Position numbers and translations under genes: made by a program
Notes under the pieces: generated by a model
The model's database searches: none
What the model was told of the DNA's origin: nothing
What the model saw: only the letters and a program-made list of their open reading frames with translations
Part shown: positions 6,565 to 15,236 of the stretch, one piece after another
How the letters are laid out: every line of letters starts with the position of its first letter
Position numbering within the stretch: the stretch's first letter is position 1
DNA from: a virus
Virus record (IMG/VR): IMGVR_UViG_3300030104_000497
Span: 1-22,073 of that record
DNA: 22,073 nucleotides
Strand: one strand, 5' to 3'

Positions 6565-9500
6565 GCAAAATAATACGAGGATCTGGTGGTGGTGGCCCTA
6601 AAACTCCTCCTAAACCAACACGTGCGCCTGACACCTTAAATAGTCGTCAGTTCGTAACGCTCCAAGATTTAATCAGCGAAGGTGAAATAGAAGGTTGGGC
6701 AACAGCTTCTAAAGAAGGAAGAACACAAGGTACAACTGCATATAATAATGCTGCGTTAAAAGATGTTTATTTAGATAATACCCCTGTTCTTAATCCTAAC
6801 GCTAATTCAACCAACCCTGCTACAACAGATTTTAACTTTCAAGAGGTAACTTTTACTCCTCGTTTTGGGACATCTAATCAAATACATATACCTGGAATAG
6901 TACAGTCTTCAAGTCCTGTTTCTGGTTTTCCTAGAGCTTGTACTGTTGCTAATGGTGGTGTTACTCAACAGATTACAAATACAAATGTCGATGCTGTTCG
7001 TTTAACAATTAACTTTCCTCAATTACAAGAAGCAAAAGACAATGGTGATTTATTAGGTTCTAGTGTTCAATTAAAAGTACAAATTCAATATAACTCTGGT
7101 GGTTACTCCGATTTGTTTACTGATACTATTACAGGTCGCACAAGCGATTCTTACTCTAAAGATTACAGAGTTGAAATTGATGGAGCGTTTCCTGTTGACA
7201 TAAAAGTAGTTCGTCTAACGGCTGATAGCACAAACGCATCATTACAAGATTCTTTTAATGTTCTATCAATGCAGGAATTGATAGATGAACATCAAACTTA
7301 TACTAATAGTGCTTATGCCGCATTAAAGCTTGATAGTAAAATAGTAAGTAATATTCCAAATAGAAAGTATCGAATAAGAGGTGTAAAGATCAGGATTCCA
7401 GGTGCGGGAGCTTCTGCATCTGGAACACCAACTGTTGATAGTAATACAGGTCGAATTGTATATCCAACTGGTTATATATTTAATGGTACTATGGCTGCGG
7501 CGCAGTGGTGTTCATGCCCTGCAATGGTATTACTTGATTTACTTACTACCGTTAGATATGGGTTAGGAGATCATATTGCTGATAGTAATTTAGATTTATT
7601 TAGTTTTGTCAATGCTTCTAAATTTGCTAACGAGTTAGTTGATGATGGTTTTGGAGGGCAAGAAGCAAGATTTAGCTGCAATGTAAATATTTTATCTGCA
7701 AACGAGGCGTTCAATGTTATAGAAGAACTTTGCGGAGTAATGAGATGTATGCCGATATGGAGCGCAGGAACAATAACAATTGCACAAGATAAACCAACTG
7801 ATGCAAGCTTTTTATTCAGTCTTGCAAATGTAACTGAGGAAGGATTTTCTTATTCTGGATCGTCACTTAAAACAAGACATTCTGTAGTAGCTGTTAGTTA
7901 TTACAATATGGATTCAAGAGAAATAGATTATGAGGTTGTAGAAGATAGTACTGCAAAAACAAAACTGGGCGTTGTTAAAAAAGATGTAAGAGCTTTTGCT
8001 TGCACCAGCCGTGGTCAAGCTCAAAGATTAGGGAAAGCAATACTTTTTGCGGAACAAAATGAGTCAGAGGTTGTTGCATTTACTACATCTGTCGATGCTG
8101 GAGTAACAATTAGACCTGGAGCAGTTATAGATGTAAACGATCCAGTTCGTAGTGGTGCTAGACGATCTGGACGCATAAATACTGCAACTACAACTGCAAT
8201 TACTATTGATGATACACAAGGTTTATCAACATTTGGTGGAGCAAATCAAAAGGTTAGTGTACTTATGCCCGATAACTCTGTCGAAACAAAAAATGTTTTA
8301 AGTACGACTAATGGAGTTATTAGTTTAGAGTCTGCGTTGTCTGAAGTACCTAATGTTAATTCAATATGGTTTTTAGTTAGCGATACGATTGAGGCTCAAA
8401 AATTTAGAGTAATAACAGTAGAAGAAGCAGATGGTATTAACTATAAAATTACAGCCTTATCTTATAAGCCAAATAAATATGCAAATATTGAAGAAGGATT
8501 ATCTTTACCTGCAAGAAACGTATCAATATTAAATGAACCAGCTTCTCCTCCTACTGAACTAAATTTTGAAGAAAGAACGATTGTTAGAAATGGAGTTGCT
8601 ATTTCAAGGCTTTTTGTAACATGGGTTCCTGTTAATGGTGTTAGTCAGTATTTAGTTCAATATCGTTTTGCTAATGGGAACTACGAAAGTCAGGTTGTTT
8701 TCAGACCAGACATAACAATTGATAATTCTGAATTAGGAACGTATGAATTTAAAGTGTTTTCTTTTAATGCTGCTTTAGAAGTATCAAATACATCTTTAGA
8801 ACGATCATTTTCTGCTGAAGGTAAAACAGCTTTACCAACAGATGTTCAGAATTTAACAGCAGAACCAGTTGGAGATCACTTAATGAGATTGAGGTGGGAT
8901 CAATCGACTGATGCTGACGTTTTACATGGAGGAAGAGTTTACGTCAGACACTCCAATAAGACTGATGGCTCTGGTACGTTTGCAGGTTCAGTTGATTTAG
9001 TTGCAGCTTTAGCAGGAACCAGCTCTGAAGCTATCGTTCCAGCTTTGGAAGGTGAATACATTTTGAAATTTCAAGATGACGGAGGACGTTTTTCTGCTGG
9101 AGAAGTAAGTGTTGTTATTGATATTCCAGATGTAGGACAACAACTAGCTGTTTTAACTAAAAGAGAGGATTTATTAAGTACTCCATTTAGCGGCACGAAA
9201 ACAAATGTTTCGTATAGCAGTGGAGCATTACAACTAACCAATCCTGCGTCTAATGCAACAGGTACTTATGCCTTTGCCGATACTTTGGATCTAGGCGGTG
9301 TATTTACATTGACATTAAAAAGGCATATTCAAAGTTTAGGTGTTCAAATTGGAAACAATATTGATGACGTTCCTGACTTTGATAATATTGTTAATCTCGA
9401 CGGAGATCCTGCTAATGATACTGATTGCCAAGTTTTTGTAAAAACAAGTACAGATAACTCTAGTTATGGGTCTTTTAATGCTTTTGTTAATGGAGAATTT

Positions 9501-9872
9501 AAGGCAAGAGCGTTTCAATTTAAAGCTAATCTTTCGTCAACCAATACAAACCAAAATGTCAATGTTCAACAGTTAGGGTATAGCGCAATATTGCAATCTA
9601 GGACTGAACAAAGTACAACAACAATTGCTTCTGGAGCTGGAGCTAAAAATGTAACTTTTTCTAATCCCTTCTTTGTTGGAACGGCGAGTCTTGGTGGTGC
9701 TAATGCTTATTTACCTTCAATTGGCATTACAGCTCAAGGTATGGAGTCAGGGGATTTCTTTGAACTATCGAATGTATCAGGTACAGGTTTTACAGTTCAT
9801 TTTAAGAATGGAAGCACAAGCAAGGATAGAAACTTTAGTTATCAGGCTGTAGGTTTCGGCAAAGGGGTATAG
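6561..9872 (+). CDS. Central tail hub / tip attachment protein (lambda J-like)
   Basis: At 1103 residues it is close to lambda J (1132). The glycine-rich N-terminus is followed by APDTLNSRQFVTLQDLISEG, the usual J opening. Next come the hub domains, including YRIRGVKIRIPG and CGVMRCMPIWSAGTITIAQD near residue 390. Two fibronectin type III-like domains follow: one from about 658 to 755 (LFVTWVPVNGVSQYLVQYRF) and one from about 757 to 850. The C-terminal 200 residues are serine/threonine-rich and look strain-specific; they may contact the host or hold the fibres. J forms the trimeric hub at the tail tip and, in lambda, recognises the receptor. It is coupled to the I-like gene by ATGA. The next translated start lies two bases after its TAG stop. 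Confidence 0.92.
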   Translation: MSKIIRGSGGGGPKTPPKPTRAPDTLNSRQFVTLQDLISEGEIEGWATASKEGRTQGTTAYNNAALKDVYLDNTPVLNPNANSTNPATTDFNFQEVTFTPRFGTSNQIHIPGIVQSSSPVSGFPRACTVANGGVTQQITNTNVDAVRLTINFPQLQEAKDNGDLLGSSVQLKVQIQYNSGGYSDLFTDTITGRTSDSYSKDYRVEIDGAFPVDIKVVRLTADSTNASLQDSFNVLSMQELIDEHQTYTNSAYAALKLDSKIVSNIPNRKYRIRGVKIRIPGAGASASGTPTVDSNTGRIVYPTGYIFNGTMAAAQWCSCPAMVLLDLLTTVRYGLGDHIADSNLDLFSFVNASKFANELVDDGFGGQEARFSCNVNILSANEAFNVIEELCGVMRCMPIWSAGTITIAQDKPTDASFLFSLANVTEEGFSYSGSSLKTRHSVVAVSYYNMDSREIDYEVVEDSTAKTKLGVVKKDVRAFACTSRGQAQRLGKAILFAEQNESEVVAFTTSVDAGVTIRPGAVIDVNDPVRSGARRSGRINTATTTAITIDDTQGLSTFGGANQKVSVLMPDNSVETKNVLSTTNGVISLESALSEVPNVNSIWFLVSDTIEAQKFRVITVEEADGINYKITALSYKPNKYANIEEGLSLPARNVSILNEPASPPTELNFEERTIVRNGVAISRLFVTWVPVNGVSQYLVQYRFANGNYESQVVFRPDITIDNSELGTYEFKVFSFNAALEVSNTSLERSFSAEGKTALPTDVQNLTAEPVGDHLMRLRWDQSTDADVLHGGRVYVRHSNKTDGSGTFAGSVDLVAALAGTSSEAIVPALEGEYILKFQDDGGRFSAGEVSVVIDIPDVGQQLAVLTKREDLLSTPFSGTKTNVSYSSGALQLTNPASNATGTYAFADTLDLGGVFTLTLKRHIQSLGVQIGNNIDDVPDFDNIVNLDGDPANDTDCQVFVKTSTDNSSYGSFNAFVNGEFKARAFQFKANLSSTNTNQNVNVQQLGYSAILQSRTEQSTTTIASGAGAKNVTFSNPFFVGTASLGGANAYLPSIGITAQGMESGDFFELSNVSGTGFTVHFKNGSTSKDRNFSYQAVGFGKGV

Positions 9873-9873
9873 A

Positions 9874-9897
9874 ATGATTGAAACTGTAGAAGATTAG
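9874..9897 (+). other. Seven-codon micro-ORF coupling J to the collar fibre gene
   Basis: ATG at 9874 opens a frame coding MIETVED and stops at TAG 9895-9897. The last base of that TAG is the G of the GTG start of the fibre gene. A good ribosome site (AAGGGG) sits 8 bases before this ATG, whereas the GTG has none of its own. The micro-ORF may therefore bring ribosomes to the fibre gene start. This reading is inference; the positions and overlap are seen directly. Confidence 0.4.
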
Positions 9898-11030
9898 TGT
9901 CTCAGGTCACAAACTATACCGTTGATAATGCAGCAGGAAACGTAGTTCGTGCTGATGTAAATAGCATTTTAGATGCGGTAAAAACAAACAATAGTGGCGG
10001 TTCAGATCCTAGTAACCCTGTAAAATTTATGTTTTACGGGAAATCCAGTGATGATAAATTAAAAGTTTATGATGGATCAAACTTTAGAGAAATAGGAGAT
10101 GTAGGAGAAGACAACCTTGGTTTATTGCTTAGATCAGGTGGCACGATGACGGGTGTTATCTTGGCTGATGATGCGTCAGGTGCTAGTACACCAGCTATTG
10201 CTTTTGATGGTGATGCAGATACAGGACTATTTAGAAAATCAGCAAATACGATTGGATTATCAACGGCTGGAACGGAAAGAGCAATTGTTGATAGTAACGG
10301 TTTAACTGTTCAAGCTCAAGGTGATTTAAGACTTGCAGATTCAGATAGTAGTAATTGGGTAGCATTACAAGCTGCTTCTTCTGTTGGATCTAATCTTACT
10401 TTTACGTTGCCTTCTGCTGATGGATCAAATGGGCAAATGCTTCAGACAAATGGATCTGGAGTCCTTAGTTTTACTTCTGTTCAGGGTGTTCCATCAGGGG
10501 CAGTATTTTGTTTAGCTGTTGCCACAGTTCCTTCTGGTTACTTGGAATGTAACGGTGCTTCAGTTAGCAGGACGACTTATGCAGCTTTGTTTGCTGTTAT
10601 CGGTACAGCTTATGGGACAGCAAGTGGTTCAACTTTTAATGTTCCAGATTTAAGGGGTGAATTTATAAGAGGTTTTGATAACGGTAAGGGTACTGACTCT
10701 GGAAGATCAATTGCAACTGCTCAAAGCGATCAAAACGAAGCTCATACTCATGGAGCAGGAAGTTATACGTCAGACACCCATTCCATGTCTGGAAATATTA
10801 CGGGTATTTCTGAATCTTTTGATGCTGGTGGTGGTTCATGTTCAGGAGTATTTTCTAAAGAAACTGGTCATAACATGTCTCAAACGCCTTCAGGTCATTC
10901 TGATTCTGGAAATTGTGGTCGGGCTGTTCTAAGTGATAATCACGATCACGATATTAGTGGAACTTCTGGAAGCAGTGGAGGCGAATCAAGACCAAGAAAC
11001 ATTGCAATGATGTACGTTATAAAAACTTAA
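9897..11030 (+). CDS. Tail fibre with phage tail collar domain and HxH tip
   Basis: The N-terminus (MSQVTNYTVDNAAGNVVRAD) is of a type I recall from marine phage fibres and probably anchors the 377-residue protein to the tail. Residues 90-195 form a repetitive shaft (DADTGLFRKSANTIGLSTAG). A phage tail collar domain follows from about 200 to 255: VPSGYLECNGASVSRTTYAA and STFNVPDLRGEFIRGFD. The tip is rich in glycine, serine and histidine, with HTH at 283-285 and HDH at 349-351, and closes with PRNIAMMYVIKT. Such domains are known in short tail fibres that grip the host surface. The start is GTG with no ribosome site of its own, overlapping the micro-ORF stop. Confidence 0.85.
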   Translation: MSQVTNYTVDNAAGNVVRADVNSILDAVKTNNSGGSDPSNPVKFMFYGKSSDDKLKVYDGSNFREIGDVGEDNLGLLLRSGGTMTGVILADDASGASTPAIAFDGDADTGLFRKSANTIGLSTAGTERAIVDSNGLTVQAQGDLRLADSDSSNWVALQAASSVGSNLTFTLPSADGSNGQMLQTNGSGVLSFTSVQGVPSGAVFCLAVATVPSGYLECNGASVSRTTYAALFAVIGTAYGTASGSTFNVPDLRGEFIRGFDNGKGTDSGRSIATAQSDQNEAHTHGAGSYTSDTHSMSGNITGISESFDAGGGSCSGVFSKETGHNMSQTPSGHSDSGNCGRAVLSDNHDHDISGTSGSSGGESRPRNIAMMYVIKT

Positions 11031-11062
11031 CCCTTGTTAAACTATGAAAAAGTTTTAGTCCT

Positions 11063-11404
11063 ATGGCAATAGCACCTGGAACGTATGACATGACGATCCA
11101 ACGAAGATCGGATCATAGTGTGTCTGTTACCTTGAAAGACTCAGGAGGTAGTGCGGTAAATCTTACTGGCTATTCAATTGCTTCTCAGATTTGGGATTCT
11201 GGGCGTACCACAAAAGCTGCTGATGCTACTTGCGCTATTACAAGTGCGGCAGGTGGAACGTGGACTTGGACAGTGACAGATACTCAAACAACTACGTTTA
11301 CTGCTGATGAATATAAATATGATGTGTTATTAACTAATGGATCAGGGCTGAAAGAATACTGGATAGAAGGTACTATTTATATGGATGAAGGATACACTGC
11401 ATGA
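11063..11404 (+). CDS. Small beta-sandwich tail accessory protein (BppU N-terminal-like)
   Basis: The 113-residue product has the pattern IQRRSDHSVSVTLKDSGG, then NLTGYSIASQIW, then EYKYDVLLTNGSGLKEYWIE, ending GTIYMDEGYTA. This strand order resembles the Ig-like N-terminal domain of baseplate upper proteins (BppU) and similar single-domain proteins found among phage tail genes, where it serves as an adaptor for receptor-binding proteins. No enzyme motif is seen. It lies between two fibre genes and overlaps the next by four bases (ATGA), which supports a structural role. There is no clear ribosome site before the ATG, although a five-codon ATGAAAAAGTTTTAG sits just upstream. Confidence 0.6.
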   Translation: MAIAPGTYDMTIQRRSDHSVSVTLKDSGGSAVNLTGYSIASQIWDSGRTTKAADATCAITSAAGGTWTWTVTDTQTTTFTADEYKYDVLLTNGSGLKEYWIEGTIYMDEGYTA

Positions 11405-11637
11405 CTAGCGTAAACATTACAACCAATAAAAACACTGTAACTGTTGACGAAAGCAATAGTTCAGTCATAGAAGTATCGACTCAAGGTCCACAAGGAGCCA
11501 CAGGATCAGCAGGTTTTACTTTAAGTGATGATAATAAGGTGAATAAGTCTATAATTTATTATGACAGTACTGCTGGAACCTATAAGGCTGACAGCACATG
11601 GACTACTAGCACAATTACCGACGGAGGCAACTTCTAG
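11401..11637 (+). CDS. Small collagen-like fibre accessory protein
   Basis: This 78-residue protein has an N-terminal TSVNITTNKNTVTVDESN strand pair, a short collagen-type stretch GPQGATGSAG (three Gly-X-Y steps) near residues 29-38, and a C-terminal half with IIYYDSTAGTYKADSTWT. Short collagen repeats are common in phage fibre proteins, where they help trimers form. A GAAGGA ribosome site lies within the preceding gene, and its stop shares a G with the next gene's GTG (TAGTG). I do not know a named family for the whole protein; an adaptor or chain-registering role is inferred from its position between fibre genes. Confidence 0.6.
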   Translation: MTSVNITTNKNTVTVDESNSSVIEVSTQGPQGATGSAGFTLSDDNKVNKSIIYYDSTAGTYKADSTWTTSTITDGGNF

Positions 11638-13067
11638 TGGCTAACACAATCAGAATCAAACGTAGCACTGGAAGTTCAGCTCCTACCAGTCTCGAAAACG
11701 CAGAATTAGCCTTTTCTGAAGGTAATGAGATTCTCTACTTTGGTAAAGGAACTGGTGGGGCAGGTGGATCGGCAACATCCATTATTCCTGTAGGTGGTAA
11801 GGGTAAATATTTTGATAAAGAAACGACCCAGACAGCAAATCATATCCTTGCTGGTCCTACGGCTGGATCGGCTGCGGCTGCTGCCTATAGAGCTTTAGTA
11901 GCGGCTGATATTCCATCAATAGCACATACAAAAATATCTGATTTTGATACAGGCGTAAGGGTAAATAGATTAGATCAGATGGCTGCACCAACAGCTTCCG
12001 TAGGTTTAAACAGTCAGAAGATTACAGGATTAGCTGATTGCACAGCAGATAGTGATGCGGCAAATAAGGGCTACGTGGATGGGGTTGCTCAAGGTTTAGA
12101 TATAAAAGACTCAGTAAAAGTTGCAACGACAGCAAATATCACGTTGTCAGGTACCCAGACGGTGGACGGAGTTTCCTTGTCTGCTGATGATCGAGTACTC
12201 GTAAAAAATCAAAGTACTGCGACTCAAAATGGTATTTACCTTTGCAAGTCTGGTGCTTCATGGGTAAGAACAGACGACATGGCAGCATCTTCAGATGCTT
12301 CTGGCGCATTTGCCTTTATTGAACAGGGTTCAACTTATGCAGATGTAGGTTTTGTTTGTAGTTCTGATAAAGGAAGTGCAGTTGTAGGAACAAACAACCT
12401 TGCTTTCACTCAGTTCTCTGGAGTTGCTAGCGTTACTGCTGGTAATGGTCTTGACAAGTCTGGAAATGAATTAAGCCTTGACCTTAAGGCGAATGGTGGT
12501 TGTGTAATTGAATCGACAGAACTCGCAGTTGATTTAGGCGCAAGTTCAATCACTGGAACGCTTGCAGTAAGTGATGGTGGTACTGGAAGTACTTCAGCTT
12601 CAGGAGCTAGAACAAATCTTGGTTTGGTAATCGGTACAAACGTACAGGCTTATGACGCACAGTTAGCAGATGTAGCTGGTCTTACACCTTCTGATAGTGG
12701 ATTTATTGTTGGTAATGGATCTAACTTCGTTATTGAATCAGGATCAACAGCAAGAGCAAGTTTAGGAGCGCAAGCATCAGCCACAGACCTAACGAATTTA
12801 TCTTCTTGTCAATCAGGAGGTTCTGCGGCTTTAGCAGCTTTAACTTCAACAGAGATTGCAATTCTCGATGGCGCAACCGTAACGACCACCGAATTAAATA
12901 CATGTTGCGATGGTGGAACGTCAGCTACTTCAACAACACTTGCTGCTGCTGATCGCATGGTTATTAATGATGCAGGTACAATGGTTCAAGTTGCTTTATC
13001 TGATTTGGTTACGTTCTTAGAGAATGGTTCAGTTTCAGGGTTTGATATAGATGGTGGCACATATTAA
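11637..13067 (+). CDS. Tail fibre / adhesin with Mtd-like N-terminal domain
   Basis: The 476-residue protein starts MANTIRIKRSTGSSAPTSL and ENAELAFSEGNEILYFGKG, matching the N-terminal domain of the major tropism determinant (Mtd) family, which binds the tail. Around residues 155-265 there is a module with GTQTVDGVSLSADDRVLVKN, NGIYLCKSGASWVRTDD and NNLAFTQFSG, frequent in phage fibre shafts. A repetitive serine/alanine-rich C-terminal half follows (AILDGATVTTTELNTCCDG). The start is GTG at 11637, with a GGAGG ribosome site ending about 9 bases before it. Receptor binding is inferred from domain type and position. No variable repeat or reverse transcriptase is present in the window, so the Mtd-like domain does not imply a diversity-generating element here. 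Confidence 0.75.
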   Translation: MANTIRIKRSTGSSAPTSLENAELAFSEGNEILYFGKGTGGAGGSATSIIPVGGKGKYFDKETTQTANHILAGPTAGSAAAAAYRALVAADIPSIAHTKISDFDTGVRVNRLDQMAAPTASVGLNSQKITGLADCTADSDAANKGYVDGVAQGLDIKDSVKVATTANITLSGTQTVDGVSLSADDRVLVKNQSTATQNGIYLCKSGASWVRTDDMAASSDASGAFAFIEQGSTYADVGFVCSSDKGSAVVGTNNLAFTQFSGVASVTAGNGLDKSGNELSLDLKANGGCVIESTELAVDLGASSITGTLAVSDGGTGSTSASGARTNLGLVIGTNVQAYDAQLADVAGLTPSDSGFIVGNGSNFVIESGSTARASLGAQASATDLTNLSSCQSGGSAALAALTSTEIAILDGATVTTTELNTCCDGGTSATSTTLAAADRMVINDAGTMVQVALSDLVTFLENGSVSGFDIDGGTY

Positions 13068-13098
13068 CCCCTTTCTGTTCACCTAATCTAAAAGTAAA

Positions 13099-15234
13099 AT
13101 GGCTAACACAATTAAGTTAAAAAGGGGAACGAGTACTCCATCAACGAGTGACATAGATAGTGGCGAAGTTGCGATAGATACCTCGGCTAAGAAGCTATAT
13201 ATAAATGATTCTGGAACGGTTAAAGAGATTGGTGGTGGTGGTGGTGGAGTTAGTTCAGACGCTCAAGGAAACACCGTTGGAGGAACTAATGCAGGTGATA
13301 GTTTTACTGGTACGGATGCAGAATCTAATACTTTATTCGGTAAAGATGCTGGCACAGCAATAACTACAGGCGATAGACATACGGCAGTAGGTTATCAAGC
13401 TTTAGCTACTTTTACTACAGGAGGTGATTGCACGGCTATAGGATACCAAGCCTTATATGACTGCACTACTGGAATTAATAACGTATGTGTCGGAAGGGGA
13501 GCAGGTGAAAATATTACTACTGCTTCTGCTAATACATTTATAGGTGTAAATGCGGGAGCTGGATATACAACTTTTGGAGATTGCACAGCCGTAGGTTTTC
13601 AAGTGATGTCATCTGCTACAGGTGATGCAAACTATGCTTTTGGTAGACAAGCTTTACAACAAAGTACTGTAGGACAAAACTGTGCTTTTGGTCGTTGGAG
13701 TTTACAGAACGTATCTACAGGGACTAAAAATGCTGGATTTGGGAATTACACATTAGCGACCAGTACTACAGGAAGTGAAAATACAGCCGTTGGATATGAG
13801 TCGATGAGATCCAGTACCACTGGTACGAAAAATACGTGTATAGGATCTGACTCTGGATATTTCTTGACAACAGGAAGTAACAATATTGCGGTGGGTTATC
13901 AAGCAATCTATAGCACACATACTGGAAGTAATAATATTGTTATTGGATATGAAGGTACTCCTAGTTCAAGTAGTGTAAGCAACGAAATAACTCTTGGTAA
14001 TACATCTACTGATAAGTTCAGAATCCCTGGTATTAACTTTACGGTTAAAGATACTACTGCTACTGAAGACTACGTCTTAACTGTTGATGCAAACGGCGAA
14101 GCAGGTTGGGAGGCAGTAGCAGCAGGAGTTAGTTCTGACTCTAATTACAATACAGTAGGAGGAACTGATGCAGGTGGTAATTTTAATTCAGGTGCAGTAA
14201 GAAATACATTATTTGGTAAGTCGGCTGGTTATCAAATAACAAGTGGAGACGATAATTCAATTTTTGGTTACGAGGCTGGATATTCACTTACTGGCGGTAA
14301 TTATGAAAACACTTTTATTGGAAAGGGAGCTGGTTATGCTTGTACTGGCAATTTAAACACATTTGTTGGAAATTTAGCTGGATATAATTGTAAAGCAAAA
14401 TCATATAATGTAGGAGTTGGAAGAGATGCTTTAAAAGGTGATTCCACATCTGGGTCAGGAGAATATAATACTGCTATTGGTTATAGAGCATTAAAGGATA
14501 ATTCAGCAGATAACAATACAGCAGTAGGATCATTTGCACTCTATTCCAACACTACTGGTGGTTCAAATATAGCTGTAGGTTATTTAGCTGGTGAAGACTT
14601 AACTACTGGTTCAGGTCATGTACTAATAGGTACTTCTGTAGGTAAATCAATAACAGTTGCAGATGGTAATACCTATGTAGGTCAAGAATCAGGTATGGAT
14701 AATACCTCTGGTAGTTCAAATACTGGTATTGGTAAAATTGCTCTTAAAGGCATAACATCTGGTGCTGGTAATACAGGTATTGGTTATAGAACTGGTGATC
14801 CACTCAGAATTGGTTCAAATAATACTTATCTAGGTAGTAACGCAGGTCTAGTAAATTATAGTGGAAGTAATAATACATGTATTGGTTATGAAGCTGGTAC
14901 ATCATCAAATAGTGTCAGCAACGAAATAACTTTAGGTAATACCTCTGTTACCAAGTTCAGAATACCAGGACTTAACTTCGTTGTTAAAGACTCTACAGCT
15001 ACTGATAACTACGTTCTAACAGTAGACGCTAATGGTGAAGCAGGTTGGGAAGAAGCTGCTGGTGGCGGTGCTACAGGTGGTGGTAGCGATGCTGTCTTCT
15101 TTGAAAATGGACAGTCAGTTACTAGCGACTATACTATAACTAACAACACTAACGCAGGTTCATTTGGACCTATCACTGTAAATTCTGGAGTAACAGTAAC
15201 TGTTGGCTCTGGTGAAAACTGGACGGTAATTTAA
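13099..15234 (+). CDS. Large repetitive adhesin: Mtd-like anchor plus duplicated YadA-head-like repeats
   Basis: The 711-residue protein opens with MANTIKLKRGTSTPSTSDID, similar to the upstream adhesin's anchor, then a run of glycines. The rest is two large blocks (residues about 50-343 and 344-655). Each starts GVSSD, holds 13 or 14 copies of an N-T-x-(I/V)-G-x-x-A-(G/L) unit about 20-22 residues apart, and ends with NEITLGNTS, FRIPG and VLTVDANGEAGWE. The unit resembles the head repeat of trimeric autotransporters such as YadA, which forms a left-handed beta roll. The final 55 residues (ENGQSVTSDYTITNNTNAG) differ and look like a beta tip. A host-binding spike is the likely function. No ribosome site is obvious. 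Confidence 0.75.
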   Translation: MANTIKLKRGTSTPSTSDIDSGEVAIDTSAKKLYINDSGTVKEIGGGGGGVSSDAQGNTVGGTNAGDSFTGTDAESNTLFGKDAGTAITTGDRHTAVGYQALATFTTGGDCTAIGYQALYDCTTGINNVCVGRGAGENITTASANTFIGVNAGAGYTTFGDCTAVGFQVMSSATGDANYAFGRQALQQSTVGQNCAFGRWSLQNVSTGTKNAGFGNYTLATSTTGSENTAVGYESMRSSTTGTKNTCIGSDSGYFLTTGSNNIAVGYQAIYSTHTGSNNIVIGYEGTPSSSSVSNEITLGNTSTDKFRIPGINFTVKDTTATEDYVLTVDANGEAGWEAVAAGVSSDSNYNTVGGTDAGGNFNSGAVRNTLFGKSAGYQITSGDDNSIFGYEAGYSLTGGNYENTFIGKGAGYACTGNLNTFVGNLAGYNCKAKSYNVGVGRDALKGDSTSGSGEYNTAIGYRALKDNSADNNTAVGSFALYSNTTGGSNIAVGYLAGEDLTTGSGHVLIGTSVGKSITVADGNTYVGQESGMDNTSGSSNTGIGKIALKGITSGAGNTGIGYRTGDPLRIGSNNTYLGSNAGLVNYSGSNNTCIGYEAGTSSNSVSNEITLGNTSVTKFRIPGLNFVVKDSTATDNYVLTVDANGEAGWEEAAGGGATGGGSDAVFFENGQSVTSDYTITNNTNAGSFGPITVNSGVTVTVGSGENWTVI
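13246..14124 (+). repeat. Adhesin block, copy 1 (13 repeat units)
   Basis: Codons 50-342 of the large adhesin gene. It runs from the GVSSD start to the GEAGWEAVAA end and contains 13 NTxIGxxA-type units, such as HTAVGYQAL, CTAIGYQAL, NTAVGYESM and NIAVGYQAI. The end segment has SNEITLGNTSTDKFRIPG. It is a direct tandem counterpart of copy 2, similar in both protein and DNA. Confidence 0.7.
14125..15066 (+). repeat. Adhesin block, copy 2 (14 repeat units)
   Basis: Codons about 343-656 of the same gene. It opens GVSSDSNYNTVGGTDAGG and ends GEAGWEEAAGG, with 14 units such as NTLFGKSAG, NSIFGYEAG, NTAIGYRAL and NTCIGYEAG. The offset from copy 1 is 293 codons at the start and 313 at the end, so copy 2 is longer by 20 codons, about one repeat unit. 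Confidence 0.7.
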
Positions 15235-15236
15235 CT

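Noticed and set aside
10675-10932. Plus-strand open frame of 85 codons inside the collar fibre gene
   Set aside because: It lies wholly inside a well-supported gene in another frame and has no recognisable domain.
11637-15234. Diversity-generating retroelement suggested by Mtd-like N-termini
   Set aside because: No reverse transcriptase, template repeat or adenine-targeted variable repeat is visible; the repeats in the second gene are structural units.
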